Source: Actinomycetes bacterium (GTDB taxonomy: Bacteria; Actinomycetota; Actinomycetes; Actinomycetales; Cellulomonadaceae). Taken from it: 32,905 bases of DNA. Numbering within the stretch: position 1 is the stretch's first letter; each line of letters opens with the position of its first letter. Positions 1-9,156 of this stretch are shown piece after piece. The notes under the pieces are model-generated. The model saw nothing but the letters and a program-made list of their open reading frames with translations, made no database searches and was not told the DNA's origin. The DNA is taken from contig JAEYUL010000018.1 of the NCBI GenBank assembly GCA_023432565.1, positions 1-32,905 on the forward strand, given 5' to 3'. The translations under genes were made by a program, and so were the position numbers.

Positions 1-1040
1 GACCTCGTCGCCGCGCTCGGGCCGCCGGACCGGGCCGCGGCCTGCGCCTCGCGGTGGCTGCGGAGCGCGTCCCGCTGACCGGCGAGCGGGACGTCGGCCT
101 CCTCGAGCACGCGGCGAGCGGCGACGCGCACCGCGCGCGCGACCTCCCACTGCCGCGCGGGCGTCGTCCTGAGCCGCATCCGCAGCGTGATGGCCTCGGA
201 CGTGAGCCGCTCGATGCCGGTGATCGTCGGTTCGCCCTGGATCGCGGGGCCGACCAGAGGATCGGCGGCGACCTGCGCGGCGGCCTCCGCGAGCAGCTGC
301 TGCACCTGGTCGAGGTCCGCGAAGTAGTCGACGTCGATCTCGACGACGGCCGTGGACCAGCCCTGGGTCTTGTTCCCGACCCGGACCATGGTGCCGTTCG
401 GCACGTACCAGAGCGTGCCGTCGGAGTCGCGCACCTTGGTGACCCGCAGCGTGACGGACTCGACCGTGCCCGTGGCCGGACCGACGTCCACGACGTCGCC
501 GACCCCGTACTGGTCCTCGAGCAGCATGAACATCCCCGTGAGGAAGTCCTTGACGAGGCTCTGGGCGCCGAACCCGAGAGCGACCCCGACGATGCCCGCC
601 GACGCCACGAACGGCGCGATGTTGACCCCGAGGGTGTCGAGCACCAGGAGCACCGCGATCACCCCGACGATGACCGCGGCCGTCGAGCGCAGCACCGAGC
701 CGAGCGTGCGGGCACGCTGCGCACGGCGAGCCGTCGCGAGCGGGTCGACCTTGAGCAGGGTCTGCGCGACGCCGGACTCGCCGAGCGGTCGCAGGACGCC
801 GCGCTCCGTGACCGGCGGCCCCTGCGCGATGTGCTCGGTCACCCGCCGGATGAGGCCGCGCAGGGCGGCGAGCACGACCGCGCTCACGACGACGATGAGC
901 AGGATCGTCAGCGGCACGCCCGTGAGCCACTCCCACCATGCGGTCGGCGACAGGTCGGCCGGCGGCACGAGCGGGTCGGGCGTGGGGGTGGGCGTGGGGG
1001 TGGGGCGCACCTGCGCGCCGGACAGCAGTGCCGCGCTCAT
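1..1040 (-). CDS. MscS-family mechanosensitive ion channel (3' end outside window)
   Basis: This small-conductance mechanosensitive channel of the cytoplasmic membrane would release solutes on hypo-osmotic shock. The frame is open from ATG at 1040 to the window edge, giving 346 residues without a stop. An N-terminal Pro-Thr run (about residues 13-21, encoded by a short DNA repeat) precedes membrane segments at about 41-62, 112-137 and 141-172. The third contains the Gly/Ala-rich pore helix typical of MscS (FVASAGIVGVALGFGAQSLV) followed by the KDFLTGMFMLLEDQ signature. A beta domain with WYVPNG and an alpha/beta C-terminal domain follow. The start overlaps the stop of the upstream peptidase gene as ATGA, so the two are probably translationally coupled. 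The family is clear; the specific subtype is not. The C-terminal end is missing. Confidence 0.9.
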   Translation of the reverse strand, partial: MSAALLSGAQVRPTPTPTPTPDPLVPPADLSPTAWWEWLTGVPLTILLIVVVSAVVLAALRGLIRRVTEHIAQGPPVTERGVLRPLGESGVAQTLLKVDPLATARRAQRARTLGSVLRSTAAVIVGVIAVLLVLDTLGVNIAPFVASAGIVGVALGFGAQSLVKDFLTGMFMLLEDQYGVGDVVDVGPATGTVESVTLRVTKVRDSDGTLWYVPNGTMVRVGNKTQGWSTAVVEIDVDYFADLDQVQQLLAEAAAQVAADPLVGPAIQGEPTITGIERLTSEAITLRMRLRTTPARQWEVARAVRVAARRVLEEADVPLAGQRDALRSHREAQAAARSGGPSAATR

Positions 1041-3319
1041 CGTGCCTGCGTCCCTGCGGCCACGGCCGGGGCGGCCGACTCGTCCAGGGCCCGCGGTTCG
1101 TCCGACGCGTCGTCCGCTGCGTCGACGTCGCGCGTGACCGGCGCGTGCGCGCCCTCGGCGAGGGCGACGAGACCGGTCTGGCGCGCGACGAACTGCAGCT
1201 GCTCGACGCTCAGGTCGACGGTGCGCGACAGGGCACGTCCGCCGTGACCGACGCCCGTCTCGCGCCGCAGCAGCACCGGTGCTGTCCCGGGCGGTGCGGC
1301 GGTCGCGTGCTGCAGCGCGGCCGCGAGCTTGCGAGCGTGCAGGGGGTCGACGCGCGTGTCGCCCTCGAACACCGTGAAGAGCGTGGCGGGGTACGCGGTG
1401 CCGTGCGTGACGCGGTGGTAGGGCGAGTAGCCGAGGAGCCACCCGAGCTCGACGGGGTCGTCGGCGTCCCCGTACTCCTCGGTCCAGGTGACGCCGAGCC
1501 CGAACCGCTGGTATCGCACCATGTCGAGCAGCGGGGCCGAGCACACGACCGCGGCGAACGTCTCGGGCCGCTGCGTGAGCGCGGCCCCGACCAGCAGGCC
1601 GCCGTTGGACCCGCCCCAGCACGCGAGCTGCGCGGGGGTGGTCCACCGGTCGGCGACGAGCATGTCCGCCACGGCGTGGAAGTCGTCGAACACGTTCTGC
1701 TTGTGCTCGCGCATGCCTGCGCGGTGCCAGTCCTCGCCCTCCTCCCCGCCGCCGCGCAGGTTGGCCACGACGTACACCCCGCCCGCCTCGACCCACGCGA
1801 GCGTGCTCGCGGAGTAGGCCGGCTCGAGGGAGATCTGGAAGCCGCCGTACCCGTAGAGGATCGTCGGGCGCGGGCTCGTCGGACGGCCCTGCTCGTCGAC
1901 GAGGTCAGCGCGGGCCACCACGAACGCGCGCACGACAGTGCCGTCCGCGGACGTGGTGGAGACTTGCTGCACCCGCACGTCGGGCAGGTCGGCCACCGTG
2001 CCCGGGGCGGCAGCCCACAGCGTCACCTCGCGGGTCGTCGCGTCGAACCGGTGCACGGCCGGCACGGTGGTGTGGTCGGTGTAGGAGAACCAGACCTCCG
2101 GTCCTCCCTCGGGGCGCGTGACCAGCCCCGAGATCGAGCCCAGGCCGGGCAGCGCCAGGTGCCCGGCGTCGCCGGCGAGCTGCACGCCCGTCGCGGGGTC
2201 GTGCACCGTGACCTCGGAGACCGCGTGCCGCCGCCATGACGCGAGCAGCAGCCGAGGCGTGGTGTCGTCGTCGCCGCCGTCGGTGAGGGCGACGTCCTCG
2301 AGCACCGCGGTCGCGTCCTGCGTCACGAGCGTGCGCCAGTGCTCGACGCCGGGCGTGCGCGGGTCGGTCACCGCGAGCCGGCCGCGCGGCGCGTCGAGGT
2401 CGGTGTGCACGTACAGCCGGCCGTCGCGGCCGACCCACGCCCCGCTCTGCGCATCGAGGCCCACGACGACCTCGACGAACGTGGGCGCCTCGACCGGCGA
2501 CGCCGTCAGGTCCGCGATCCACACGTCGTTGCGGGGAGCCGTCCCGGCCGACGCCGAGACCACGAGCCAGCGTCCGTCACGCGAGACCGACACGCCGTAG
2601 TAGCTCGTCGGGTCCAGCCCGGCGCCGAACACCTCGACGTCCTGGTCGGCGGGGGTGCCGAGCCGGTGCAGCCACACCCGGCGGTGGTACTGGCGCTCGT
2701 CGTCCGGGAGCAGCTCGGGAGCGAGCCGGCGCACGTAGAAGAACGCGTCACCGCCGGGCAGCCACGCGACCGGCGAGTACCGGGCGCGGTCGATCGGCCC
2801 GTCGACGACCTCGCCCGTCGCGACGTCCAGGACCCGCAGCACCGACTCCTCCGTCCCGCCGGTCGAGGTCTGGAACGCCAGCAGCGCGCCCTCCTTCGAC
2901 GGCTGCCACGCGTCGAGGGTCGTCGTGCCCTGCGGGTCCAGCACCATCGGGTCCACGAGCGCCCGCTCGACCTCGCCCGCACCACCGGGCTCCGCGACGA
3001 CCACCACCGCGTGCTCCTGCTCGCCGGACCGCCGCGAGAAGAAGCGGCGATCACCGCGCCACGCCGGGGCGCCGACGAAGCCCGCGCCCAGCAGGTCGCG
3101 CAGGCGAGCCGTCAGGGTCCCGGTCGCGAACGGCGAGGCCGCGGGCAGCGGCGACGCGCGGTACGTCGCGTACACGTCGTCCTGCGCGCGCGACCACGCC
3201 TGCGTCGTCGGCGAGTCGGCGTCCTCGAGCCAGCGGTAGGGGTCGGCCACCGTGCGGCCGTGCAGCAGGTCGGTCTGCTCGTCGCGGTGCGCGGCCGGGT
3301 ACGTCGCGGGAAGCGTCAT
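1037..3319 (-). CDS. Prolyl oligopeptidase family serine peptidase (S9A)
   Basis: A probable cytoplasmic endopeptidase cutting after proline in short peptides. The protein has 760 residues. The N-terminus carries the family block with DPYRWLED (about 26-33), then a beta-propeller (about 75-450) and an alpha/beta-hydrolase domain. The nucleophile lies in GGSNGG (Ser571), the likely acid in GDTRVDP (Asp654) and the histidine in GVGHGG (His692). YGYGGF (about 489-494) and NLRGGGEEG (about 520-528) are also typical. No signal peptide is seen. The start MTLPATYPAAH was chosen over a 43-residue upstream extension because family homology begins there and a -10 box (TAACCT on the minus strand) sits 8 nt before this ATG, as in leaderless genes. 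A low-complexity tail of about 40 residues after 720 exceeds the family norm. The gene overlaps the MscS gene by 4 bp. Confidence 0.93.
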   Translation of the reverse strand: MTLPATYPAAHRDEQTDLLHGRTVADPYRWLEDADSPTTQAWSRAQDDVYATYRASPLPAASPFATGTLTARLRDLLGAGFVGAPAWRGDRRFFSRRSGEQEHAVVVVAEPGGAGEVERALVDPMVLDPQGTTTLDAWQPSKEGALLAFQTSTGGTEESVLRVLDVATGEVVDGPIDRARYSPVAWLPGGDAFFYVRRLAPELLPDDERQYHRRVWLHRLGTPADQDVEVFGAGLDPTSYYGVSVSRDGRWLVVSASAGTAPRNDVWIADLTASPVEAPTFVEVVVGLDAQSGAWVGRDGRLYVHTDLDAPRGRLAVTDPRTPGVEHWRTLVTQDATAVLEDVALTDGGDDDTTPRLLLASWRRHAVSEVTVHDPATGVQLAGDAGHLALPGLGSISGLVTRPEGGPEVWFSYTDHTTVPAVHRFDATTREVTLWAAAPGTVADLPDVRVQQVSTTSADGTVVRAFVVARADLVDEQGRPTSPRPTILYGYGGFQISLEPAYSASTLAWVEAGGVYVVANLRGGGEEGEDWHRAGMREHKQNVFDDFHAVADMLVADRWTTPAQLACWGGSNGGLLVGAALTQRPETFAAVVCSAPLLDMVRYQRFGLGVTWTEEYGDADDPVELGWLLGYSPYHRVTHGTAYPATLFTVFEGDTRVDPLHARKLAAALQHATAAPPGTAPVLLRRETGVGHGGRALSRTVDLSVEQLQFVARQTGLVALAEGAHAPVTRDVDAADDASDEPRALDESAAPAVAAGTQAR

Positions 3320-3327
3320 GGTCCGCA

Positions 3328-3333
3328 AGGTTA
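3328..3333 (-). promoter_or_regulatory. -10 box of the peptidase gene, probably leaderless
   Basis: The minus strand reads TAACCT, 8 nt before the ATG at 3319, and there is no Shine-Dalgarno sequence between. In actinobacteria a TAnnnT hexamer at this distance normally means transcription begins at the start codon. No convincing -35 box is seen. Confidence 0.5.
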
Positions 3334-3414
3334 CGCAGGACGGACGTGCCGAGGGCAGGACGGCGGGCCCGTGGGCCCGCGCCGCATCCGCAAGGCTCTG
3401 GCAGGATCGTTCTT

Positions 3415-5544
3415 GTGGTGGACGACATGCGCGAACCCTCGGACGCACTCCTGCGGCTCGCGGCCGCGTACGGCGTCGTGGCCGACCACTGGGGGTTCCA
3501 CGGCGAGCTGCGGCGTGCCTCGACGCACACGCTGACCGCGATCCTGGGGGCGCTCGGGGTGGACGCGAGCTCGCCCGAGCGGATCGAGCTCGCCCTCGCG
3601 CACGTCGACGACATGCCGTGGCGGCGGGTGGTCCCGCCGACGACCGTGGTGCGGTCCGGCCGCGAGCAGCACGTCCCGGTGCACGTCACGCACGGCGACC
3701 CCGTGCACGTCTGGGTCGAGCTCGACCCGGAGGCGGGGGGTGGCCGACGCGAGCTCGTGCAGGCCGACGTCTACGTCGAACCTCGCACGGTCGACGGGCG
3801 GGTCGTGGGCCGCGCCACGTTCGTCGTGCCCGGCGACCTGCCGCTCGGCTGGCACGTGATCGAGGCCGCCGGTCCGAGCGCGGCCGCGCGCGGCGTCCTC
3901 GTCGTCACGCCCGACCGGCTGGAGCTGCCTGCGGGCCTGCACCACAAGCGTGCCTGGGGCTACATGGCGCAGCTGTACTCCGTGCGCTCGCGGCGCTCGT
4001 GGGGGATCGGCGACCTCGCGGACCTGGCCGACCTGGGGTGGCTCGCCGCGCACGAGACCGGCGCCGACTTCCTGCTCATCAACCCGCTGCACGCGGCCGA
4101 GCCCGTCGCACCGATGACGCCGTCGCCGTACCTGCCGAGCACCCGCCGGTTCGTCAACCCGATCTACGTACGGCCCGAGGCCATCCCCGAGGCCGCCTAC
4201 CTGTCCGCCGCGGACCGCTCGCTCGTCGAGTGGGCGGCGGAGTCGGTGCAGCCGCTCGACCTCGAGGCCGGGCCCATCGACCGCGACGCGGCGTGGGGCG
4301 CCAAGCGCACCGCGCTCGAGGTGATCCACGCGCACCCGCTGCCCGAGCCGCGCCGCGCTCAGCTCGAGGCGTTCGTCGAGGAGCAGGGCCAGGGGCTGCG
4401 CACGTTCGCCCTGTGGTGCGCGCTCGCCGAGAAGTACGGGCCCGAGACGATCCCGGACGAGCTCATGGATCCCGGCTCGCCCGCCGTCGCCGCGCAGGCC
4501 GAGGAGCTCGCGGACCGCGTGAGGTTCTACACGTGGCTGCAGTGGGTGGCCGACGAGCAGCTCGCCGCCGCGCAGCGGGCCGCACGCGAGGGCGGCATGA
4601 GCATCGGGATCATGCACGACCTCGCCGTGGGCGTGCACGCCGCCGGGGCGGACGTGTGGTCGCTGGGCGACGTGCTCGCGCGAGGCGCGAGCGTCGGTGC
4701 CCCGCCCGACATGTACAACCAGCAGGGTCAGGACTGGTCGCAGCCGCCGTGGCGGCCCGACGAGCTCGCTCGCGCCGGCTACGCGCCTTACCGGGACATG
4801 CTGCGCACGGTGCTGCGCCACGCGGGAGCGATCCGCATCGACCACGTGATCGGGCTGTTCCGGCTGTGGTGGATCCCGACGGGCGTGGCGCCCGCCGACG
4901 GCGCGTACGTGCGGTACGACCACGAGGCGCTCGTGGGGATCCTCGCGCTCGAGGCGCACCGTGCCGGCGCGATCGTGATCGGCGAGGACCTCGGCACGGT
5001 CGAGCCGTGGGTGCGCGACTACCTGTCCGCGCGCGGGATCCTCGGCACCTCGGTGCTGTGGTTCGAGTACGGGCCCGACGGGCAGCCGCTGCCCGCCGAG
5101 CACTACCGCCGGCTCGTGCTGGCCACGGTCACCACGCACGACCTGCCGCCCTCGGCCGGCTACCTGGCCGGCGAGCACGTCACGATCCGTGAGCGGCTCG
5201 GTCTGCTGACCGACCCCGTGCCCGTGGTGCGCGCGCAGGCCGAGGCCGAGCGCGACCGGATGCTGGGGATCCTGCGCGACCGCGGCCTGCTCGGGCCGGA
5301 CCCGTCCGAGCGCGAGGTCGTCGAGGCGCTGCACCGGTACGTGATGGCGACGCCGTCGGTGCTCGTCGGCGTGGCGCTGGCCGACGCCGTGGGGGAGCGC
5401 CGTGCGCAGAACCAGCCCGGCACGGACCAGGAGTACCCCAACTGGAAGGTGCCGCTCGCGGACTCCGCCGGTCAGGTCGTGCTCCTCGACGACCTGTTCG
5501 CCAACGCGCGCCTGCGCAGCCTCGCGGCGGTCCTGGACTCCTGA
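3415..5544 (+). CDS. malQ: 4-alpha-glucanotransferase (amylomaltase, GH77)
   Basis: It transfers alpha-1,4-glucan segments between maltodextrins in cytoplasmic glycogen or maltose metabolism. The 709-residue product has the long N-terminal extension of actinobacterial MalQ (about 1-170), followed by the GH77 barrel beginning at WGYMAQLYSVRSRRSWGIGD. Visible catalytic motifs are RIDHVIGLFRLWW (nucleophile Asp476), GEDLGTV (acid/base Glu524) and TTHDLPP (Asp576). PSPYLPSTRRFVNPIY and QGQDWSQPPW are family signatures, and NWKVPL lies near the C-terminus. The start is uncertain among GTG 3415, GTG 3418 and ATG 3427. GTG 3415 is preferred because CAGGAT at 3402-3407 lies 7 nt upstream and could be either a -10 box for a leaderless mRNA or an AGGA ribosome binding site. 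It is divergent from the S9A peptidase gene and has no other glycogen gene beside it. Confidence 0.95.
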   Translation: MVDDMREPSDALLRLAAAYGVVADHWGFHGELRRASTHTLTAILGALGVDASSPERIELALAHVDDMPWRRVVPPTTVVRSGREQHVPVHVTHGDPVHVWVELDPEAGGGRRELVQADVYVEPRTVDGRVVGRATFVVPGDLPLGWHVIEAAGPSAAARGVLVVTPDRLELPAGLHHKRAWGYMAQLYSVRSRRSWGIGDLADLADLGWLAAHETGADFLLINPLHAAEPVAPMTPSPYLPSTRRFVNPIYVRPEAIPEAAYLSAADRSLVEWAAESVQPLDLEAGPIDRDAAWGAKRTALEVIHAHPLPEPRRAQLEAFVEEQGQGLRTFALWCALAEKYGPETIPDELMDPGSPAVAAQAEELADRVRFYTWLQWVADEQLAAAQRAAREGGMSIGIMHDLAVGVHAAGADVWSLGDVLARGASVGAPPDMYNQQGQDWSQPPWRPDELARAGYAPYRDMLRTVLRHAGAIRIDHVIGLFRLWWIPTGVAPADGAYVRYDHEALVGILALEAHRAGAIVIGEDLGTVEPWVRDYLSARGILGTSVLWFEYGPDGQPLPAEHYRRLVLATVTTHDLPPSAGYLAGEHVTIRERLGLLTDPVPVVRAQAEAERDRMLGILRDRGLLGPDPSEREVVEALHRYVMATPSVLVGVALADAVGERRAQNQPGTDQEYPNWKVPLADSAGQVVLLDDLFANARLRSLAAVLDS

Positions 5545-5621
5545 GGGTGCACCTCCCGACGGGTGCGGACCGCCGTCGGCGCTGAGCGTGCTGCGCGCCG
5601 AGGCGCGCTGACCTGCGTCGA

Positions 5622-5656
5622 CCGCCGGGTCGGAGCGTGTCGCTGCGACCCGGCGG
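5622..5656. terminator. Bidirectional hairpin between convergent malQ and pepN
   Basis: An 11-bp perfect inverted repeat (CCGCCGGGTCG at 5622-5632 and its complement at 5646-5656) has an inner 4-bp stem in the loop. It lies between the two stop codons. No T tract follows, as is usual in this GC range. Confidence 0.7.
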
Positions 5657-5668
5657 GTCAGGCGTCGA

Positions 5669-8260
5669 TCAGGCGCGACGGCGGTCGGCCGCCTGCGCCG
5701 CGAGTGCCCGGCGCACGCCGTCGCGCGACTCGATGACGAGCCGGCGCAGCGCGGGAGGGGCGTCGGTCTGGGACTCGAGCCACGCGTCGGTCGACGCGAG
5801 CACGTCGGCGCGCTCGTCGCCCGCGAGCGCGGTCGGGTACAGGCCCGTCACGACGTTCTGCGCGATCTCGTTGGTCTTGTCGACCCAGACGGACCGCAGC
5901 GCCTCGAAGTACGGCCCGACGAACGGCAGGAGCAGGCTGCGGTCGTGCACGCGGGTCAGACCCGCGATGGTGGCGGCCTGGATCGCGTTGGGCAGGTCGC
6001 CCTGCACGGCGGCGGACCACGCAGCGGCCTTCGCCTCGGGCGTCGGGATCGCGGCCCGTGCCGTGGCGGCGGCGCGCTCACCCGTGGCGGTCGGGTCGCT
6101 GGAGAGCTGCGCGGCGATCTGCGTCTCGTCCGCGCGACCCCCGGCGACGAGCGCGGTGAGCAGCTCCCAGCGCAGGTCGGTGTCGACGGTCAGGCCGTCG
6201 AACGACGTCCGGCCGTCGAGCAGGTCGGCCACCGCGTCGAGCTGCTCGGGCGTGGTCGCGCGTGCCGCGAAGCCCTTGACGAGCTGCAGCTGCAGGTCCG
6301 AGCCGGCGGCTGCCCCCCGAGCGAGCTCGAGCAGGCGGTCGGCCGCCGCTCGCGCCGCCGCCTCGCGGTGCTCGGGGGCGACGTAGAGGTCCAGCGTCGT
6401 GGTGAGCTGGCGCAGCAGGACGAGCACGACCGTCGAGTCGGTCTCGTGCGCGATGTTGCCCAGGATGAGCTCGACGTAGTCGCGTCCGGAGGTCTCCCCG
6501 TCGCGCGTCGCGTCCCAGGCGGCGGCCCAGATGAGGGTGCGGGGCAGCGACGCGTCGAACGCCGAGAGGTGCTCGATCGCGGCCGACCACGACAGCTCGT
6601 CGAGCCGGATCTTGGCGTACGCGAGGTCGTCGTCGTTCACGAGGACGAGCAGCGGGCGCTGGCGGCCCAGGAACGCTGGCACCTCGGTGCGCGGGCCGTC
6701 GACGTCGAGCTCGGCGTGCTGGGTACGCACCAGGTGTCCGTCGACCAGGTCGTACCCGCCGATCGCGAGCCGGTGCGGCCGCTGCACGGGGTGCTCGGCG
6801 GGCACCTCCTGCAGGACCGCGAACGACGTGATCACGCCGTGGGCGTCCACCTCGACCGTCGGCCGCAGCAGCGTCACGCCCGCCCGCTCGAGCCACAGCG
6901 CGGACCACGGGGCCAGGTCACGGCCGGAGGTCTTCTCGAGCTCGGTGAGCAGGTCGCGCAGCTCGGTGTTGCCCCACGCGTGCGTGGCGAAGTACTGCTG
7001 CACGCCCGCGAAGAACTCGTCCTGGCCGACCCACGCGACGAGCTGCTTGAGCACGCTCGCGCCCTTGGCGTAGGTGATGCCGTCGAAGTTGACCTCGACG
7101 TCCTCGAGGTCACGCATGTCCGCGACGATCGGGTGCGTCGAGGGCAGCTGGTCCTGGCGGTACGCCCACGACTTCTCGAGGGAGGAGAACGTGGTCCACG
7201 CGTTCGACCAGCGCGTCGCCTCCGCCGTCGCGAGCGTCGAGACGTACTCGGCGAACGACTCGTTCAGCCACAGGTCGTCCCACCAGCGCATCGTCACGAG
7301 GTCGCCGAACCACATGTGCGCGAGCTCGTGCAGGATCGTGACGGCGCGGCGCTCGACCGTCGCCTCGGGGACCTTGGAGCGGAAGACGTAGCCCTCGAGG
7401 AACGTGACCGCTCCCGCGTTCTCCATCGCACCGGCGTTGAACTCCGGGACGAAGAGCTGGTCGTACTTGGCGAACGGGTAGGGCGCGGCGAACTTCTCCT
7501 CGTAGAACGCGAAGCCGCGGCGCGTGACGTCGAGGATCTCGTCGGTGTCGAGGTACTCCGCGAGCGAGCTGCGGCAGTAGACGCCGAGCGGGATCTCGCG
7601 GCCGTCGGAGCTCGTCAGCGAGCCGTGCTCGTGGTGGTACGGCCCGGCGACGACGGCGGTCACGTACGACGACAGGCGCGGCGTGGTCTCGAACGTCCAC
7701 GTCGCGGTGCCCTCGTCGCGCCCGCCGTTGAGGTTCACGCCGCCGGGGACCGGCACCGGCTCGCCCACCTGCGGGTAGTTGGACACGACGACCCAGTGCG
7801 CGGGCGCCGTCACCGTGAACGTGAACGTCGCCTTGAGGTCGGGCTGCTCGAACACCGCGAACACACGCCGTGAGTCGGCGACCTCGAACTGGGAGTACAG
7901 GTAGACCTCGTCGTCGACCGGGTCGACGAACCGGTGCAGCCCCTCGCCGGTGTTCATGTACGCGCAGTCGGCCACGACGACGAGCTCGTTCTCGGCCGCG
8001 AGGCCGTCGAGCTGGATCCGGGACTCCGCGACGACCTGCTGCGGGTCCAGAGCATGGCCGTTGAGCGTGATCTCGTGCACCGCGGGCGCGATGAGGTCGA
8101 CGAACGTGCTCGAGCCGGGGATGGCGGCGAACCGCAGCACGGTGCGTGACGAGAACGTCTCCGGGCCGGTCGTCAGGTCGAGCGTCACGTCGTAGGAGTG
8201 CGTCGTGACGGTCGCGGCGCGGTCGCGCGCCTCGGCTCGCGTGAGGTTCTCGGCGGGCAC
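5669..8260 (-). CDS. pepN: Aminopeptidase N (M1 family zinc metallopeptidase)
   Basis: It removes N-terminal residues from peptides in the cytoplasm, probably late in protein turnover. The protein has 863 residues, normal for actinobacterial PepN. The substrate-recognition motif GAMEN is at 277-281. The zinc site HELAH is at 311-315 (His311, Glu312, His315), and the third ligand is Glu334 in LWLNESFAEY. The N-terminal beta domain covers about 1-200, the thermolysin-like domain about 200-450, and an all-helical C-terminal domain the rest. The GTG start at 8260 was preferred to an upstream 26-residue extension because GAAGGAG lies 5 nt before it and homology begins just after. No signal peptide is present. 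The gene is convergent with malQ and divergent from the DsbA-like gene. Confidence 0.95.
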   Translation of the reverse strand: MPAENLTRAEARDRAATVTTHSYDVTLDLTTGPETFSSRTVLRFAAIPGSSTFVDLIAPAVHEITLNGHALDPQQVVAESRIQLDGLAAENELVVVADCAYMNTGEGLHRFVDPVDDEVYLYSQFEVADSRRVFAVFEQPDLKATFTFTVTAPAHWVVVSNYPQVGEPVPVPGGVNLNGGRDEGTATWTFETTPRLSSYVTAVVAGPYHHEHGSLTSSDGREIPLGVYCRSSLAEYLDTDEILDVTRRGFAFYEEKFAAPYPFAKYDQLFVPEFNAGAMENAGAVTFLEGYVFRSKVPEATVERRAVTILHELAHMWFGDLVTMRWWDDLWLNESFAEYVSTLATAEATRWSNAWTTFSSLEKSWAYRQDQLPSTHPIVADMRDLEDVEVNFDGITYAKGASVLKQLVAWVGQDEFFAGVQQYFATHAWGNTELRDLLTELEKTSGRDLAPWSALWLERAGVTLLRPTVEVDAHGVITSFAVLQEVPAEHPVQRPHRLAIGGYDLVDGHLVRTQHAELDVDGPRTEVPAFLGRQRPLLVLVNDDDLAYAKIRLDELSWSAAIEHLSAFDASLPRTLIWAAAWDATRDGETSGRDYVELILGNIAHETDSTVVLVLLRQLTTTLDLYVAPEHREAAARAAADRLLELARGAAAGSDLQLQLVKGFAARATTPEQLDAVADLLDGRTSFDGLTVDTDLRWELLTALVAGGRADETQIAAQLSSDPTATGERAAATARAAIPTPEAKAAAWSAAVQGDLPNAIQAATIAGLTRVHDRSLLLPFVGPYFEALRSVWVDKTNEIAQNVVTGLYPTALAGDERADVLASTDAWLESQTDAPPALRRLVIESRDGVRRALAAQAADRRRA

Positions 8261-8503
8261 TGGTGCTCCTTCGCTCGGGTGCACTTCGACGGGCACGGCC
8301 CGGGTCGGGCCTGCCCGATCATCCCACGCTCTGCGCACGCGACCCCCGACGCGCTGCGGACGGCCGGGCCCGGACGACGAGGTCCGGCCGTCGTGCGGGA
8401 ATGCCCGGCCCTCGCCGGCGATTGTGGCTCACGCCGGCGTCCGCCGGCGCACACGTGCCACGTGGCGTGGCCGAGCGACCTGGACCTGCCGAACGGAGAT
8501 CTC
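8261..8503. other. Divergent intergenic region pepN / DsbA-like gene
   Basis: Besides the pepN leader hairpin, this region holds three copies of the palindrome CGCCGGCG (8413-8420, 8432-8439, 8442-8449) and a perfect 10-bp palindrome GCCACGTGGC (8457-8466), 38 nt upstream of the DsbA-like start. They could be operators or simply GC-rich hairpins. No small gene with a ribosome binding site was found here. Confidence 0.4.
8290..8317 (-). promoter_or_regulatory. Hairpin in the pepN upstream region
   Basis: CGGGCACGGCCCG (8290-8302) and CGGGCCTGCCCG (8306-8317) pair with one bulged base over a 3-nt loop. On the minus strand a -10-like GATGAT lies immediately upstream of it, so it would form the start of the pepN 5' leader. 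Its function is unknown. Confidence 0.4.
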
Positions 8504-9115
8504 GTGAGCGACACGTCGCGTCCCGTCGTCGACTTCTGGTTCGATCCCGCCTGCCCGTGGGCGTGGATGACCTCGCGCTGGATGGACGAGGTCGCGGCGC
8601 ACCGCGACGTGGAGGTGCGGTGGCACGTCATGAGCCTGGCGGTGCTCAACGAGGGCCGGGACCTTCCCGAGGAGTACCGGCGTCGCATCGACGAGGCGTG
8701 GGCGCCGGTGCGGGTGATCGTCGCGGCCGCCCGCGACCACGGCGACGGCGTCGTCAAGCCGCTCTACGACGCCATGGGCACCCGCCGGCACCCGGGCGGG
8801 CGCAGCGACACCGCGTCGATCGTCGCCGAGGCGCTCGCGGAGGTCGGGCTGCCCGCCGAGCTCGCCGCGGTGGGCGAGACGACCGAGGTCGACGACCTGC
8901 TGCGCGCGTCGCACACCGAGGCGATCGCGCTGGTCGGCGACGAGGTGGGCACCCCCGTCGTCGCGATCGACGGTGTCGGGTACTTCGGCCCCGTCGTGAC
9001 GCCCGCACCGACGGGCCAGGCGGCGCTCGACCTGTTCGACGGCCTGGTCCTGATGACCCGCGTGCCCGGCTTCTACGAGCTCAAGCGCACGCGGACCTCA
9101 GGTCCCGTCCTGTGA
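8504..9115 (+). CDS. DsbA-like thioredoxin-fold protein, Rv2466c (mycothiol-dependent reductase) type
   Basis: The 203-residue product matches the actinobacterial DsbA-fold family that includes the mycothiol-dependent nitroreductase Rv2466c of M. tuberculosis. The opening FWFDPACPWAWMTSRWMDE places the active site at Cys17-Pro-Trp-Ala20. The second cysteine of the classical CPWC motif is an alanine, so chemistry would be monothiol. The cis-Pro side of the fold is in VGTPVVAIDG (about residues 147-156). No signal peptide is seen, so it is cytoplasmic, unlike true DsbA. The GTG start is supported by CGGAGA 6 nt upstream. A hairpin directly follows the stop. It is divergent from pepN with about 240 bp between. 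The exact substrate is unknown. Confidence 0.8.
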   Translation: MSDTSRPVVDFWFDPACPWAWMTSRWMDEVAAHRDVEVRWHVMSLAVLNEGRDLPEEYRRRIDEAWAPVRVIVAAARDHGDGVVKPLYDAMGTRRHPGGRSDTASIVAEALAEVGLPAELAAVGETTEVDDLLRASHTEAIALVGDEVGTPVVAIDGVGYFGPVVTPAPTGQAALDLFDGLVLMTRVPGFYELKRTRTSGPVL

Positions 9116-9120
9116 CGAGA

Positions 9121-9156
9121 GCCCTGGTCGGGGCGCTGCGGCTGCTCGACCAGGGC
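9121..9156 (+). terminator. Hairpin after the DsbA-like gene
   Basis: A 10-bp perfect inverted repeat (GCCCTGGTCG at 9121-9130, complement at 9147-9156) with a 16-nt loop starts 5 nt after the stop codon. No T tract is present. Confidence 0.65.

Noticed and set aside
3320..3448. 43-residue N-terminal extension of the S9A peptidase
   Set aside because: It would overlap the malQ start and promoter; homology and a leaderless-type -10 box both support the ATG at 3319.
938..3535. Long plus-strand open frames opposite the S9A peptidase gene
   Set aside because: They are Arg/Gly/Ala-rich and lack any recognisable motif; long antisense frames are expected in DNA this GC-rich. The minus-strand peptidase has all catalytic motifs.
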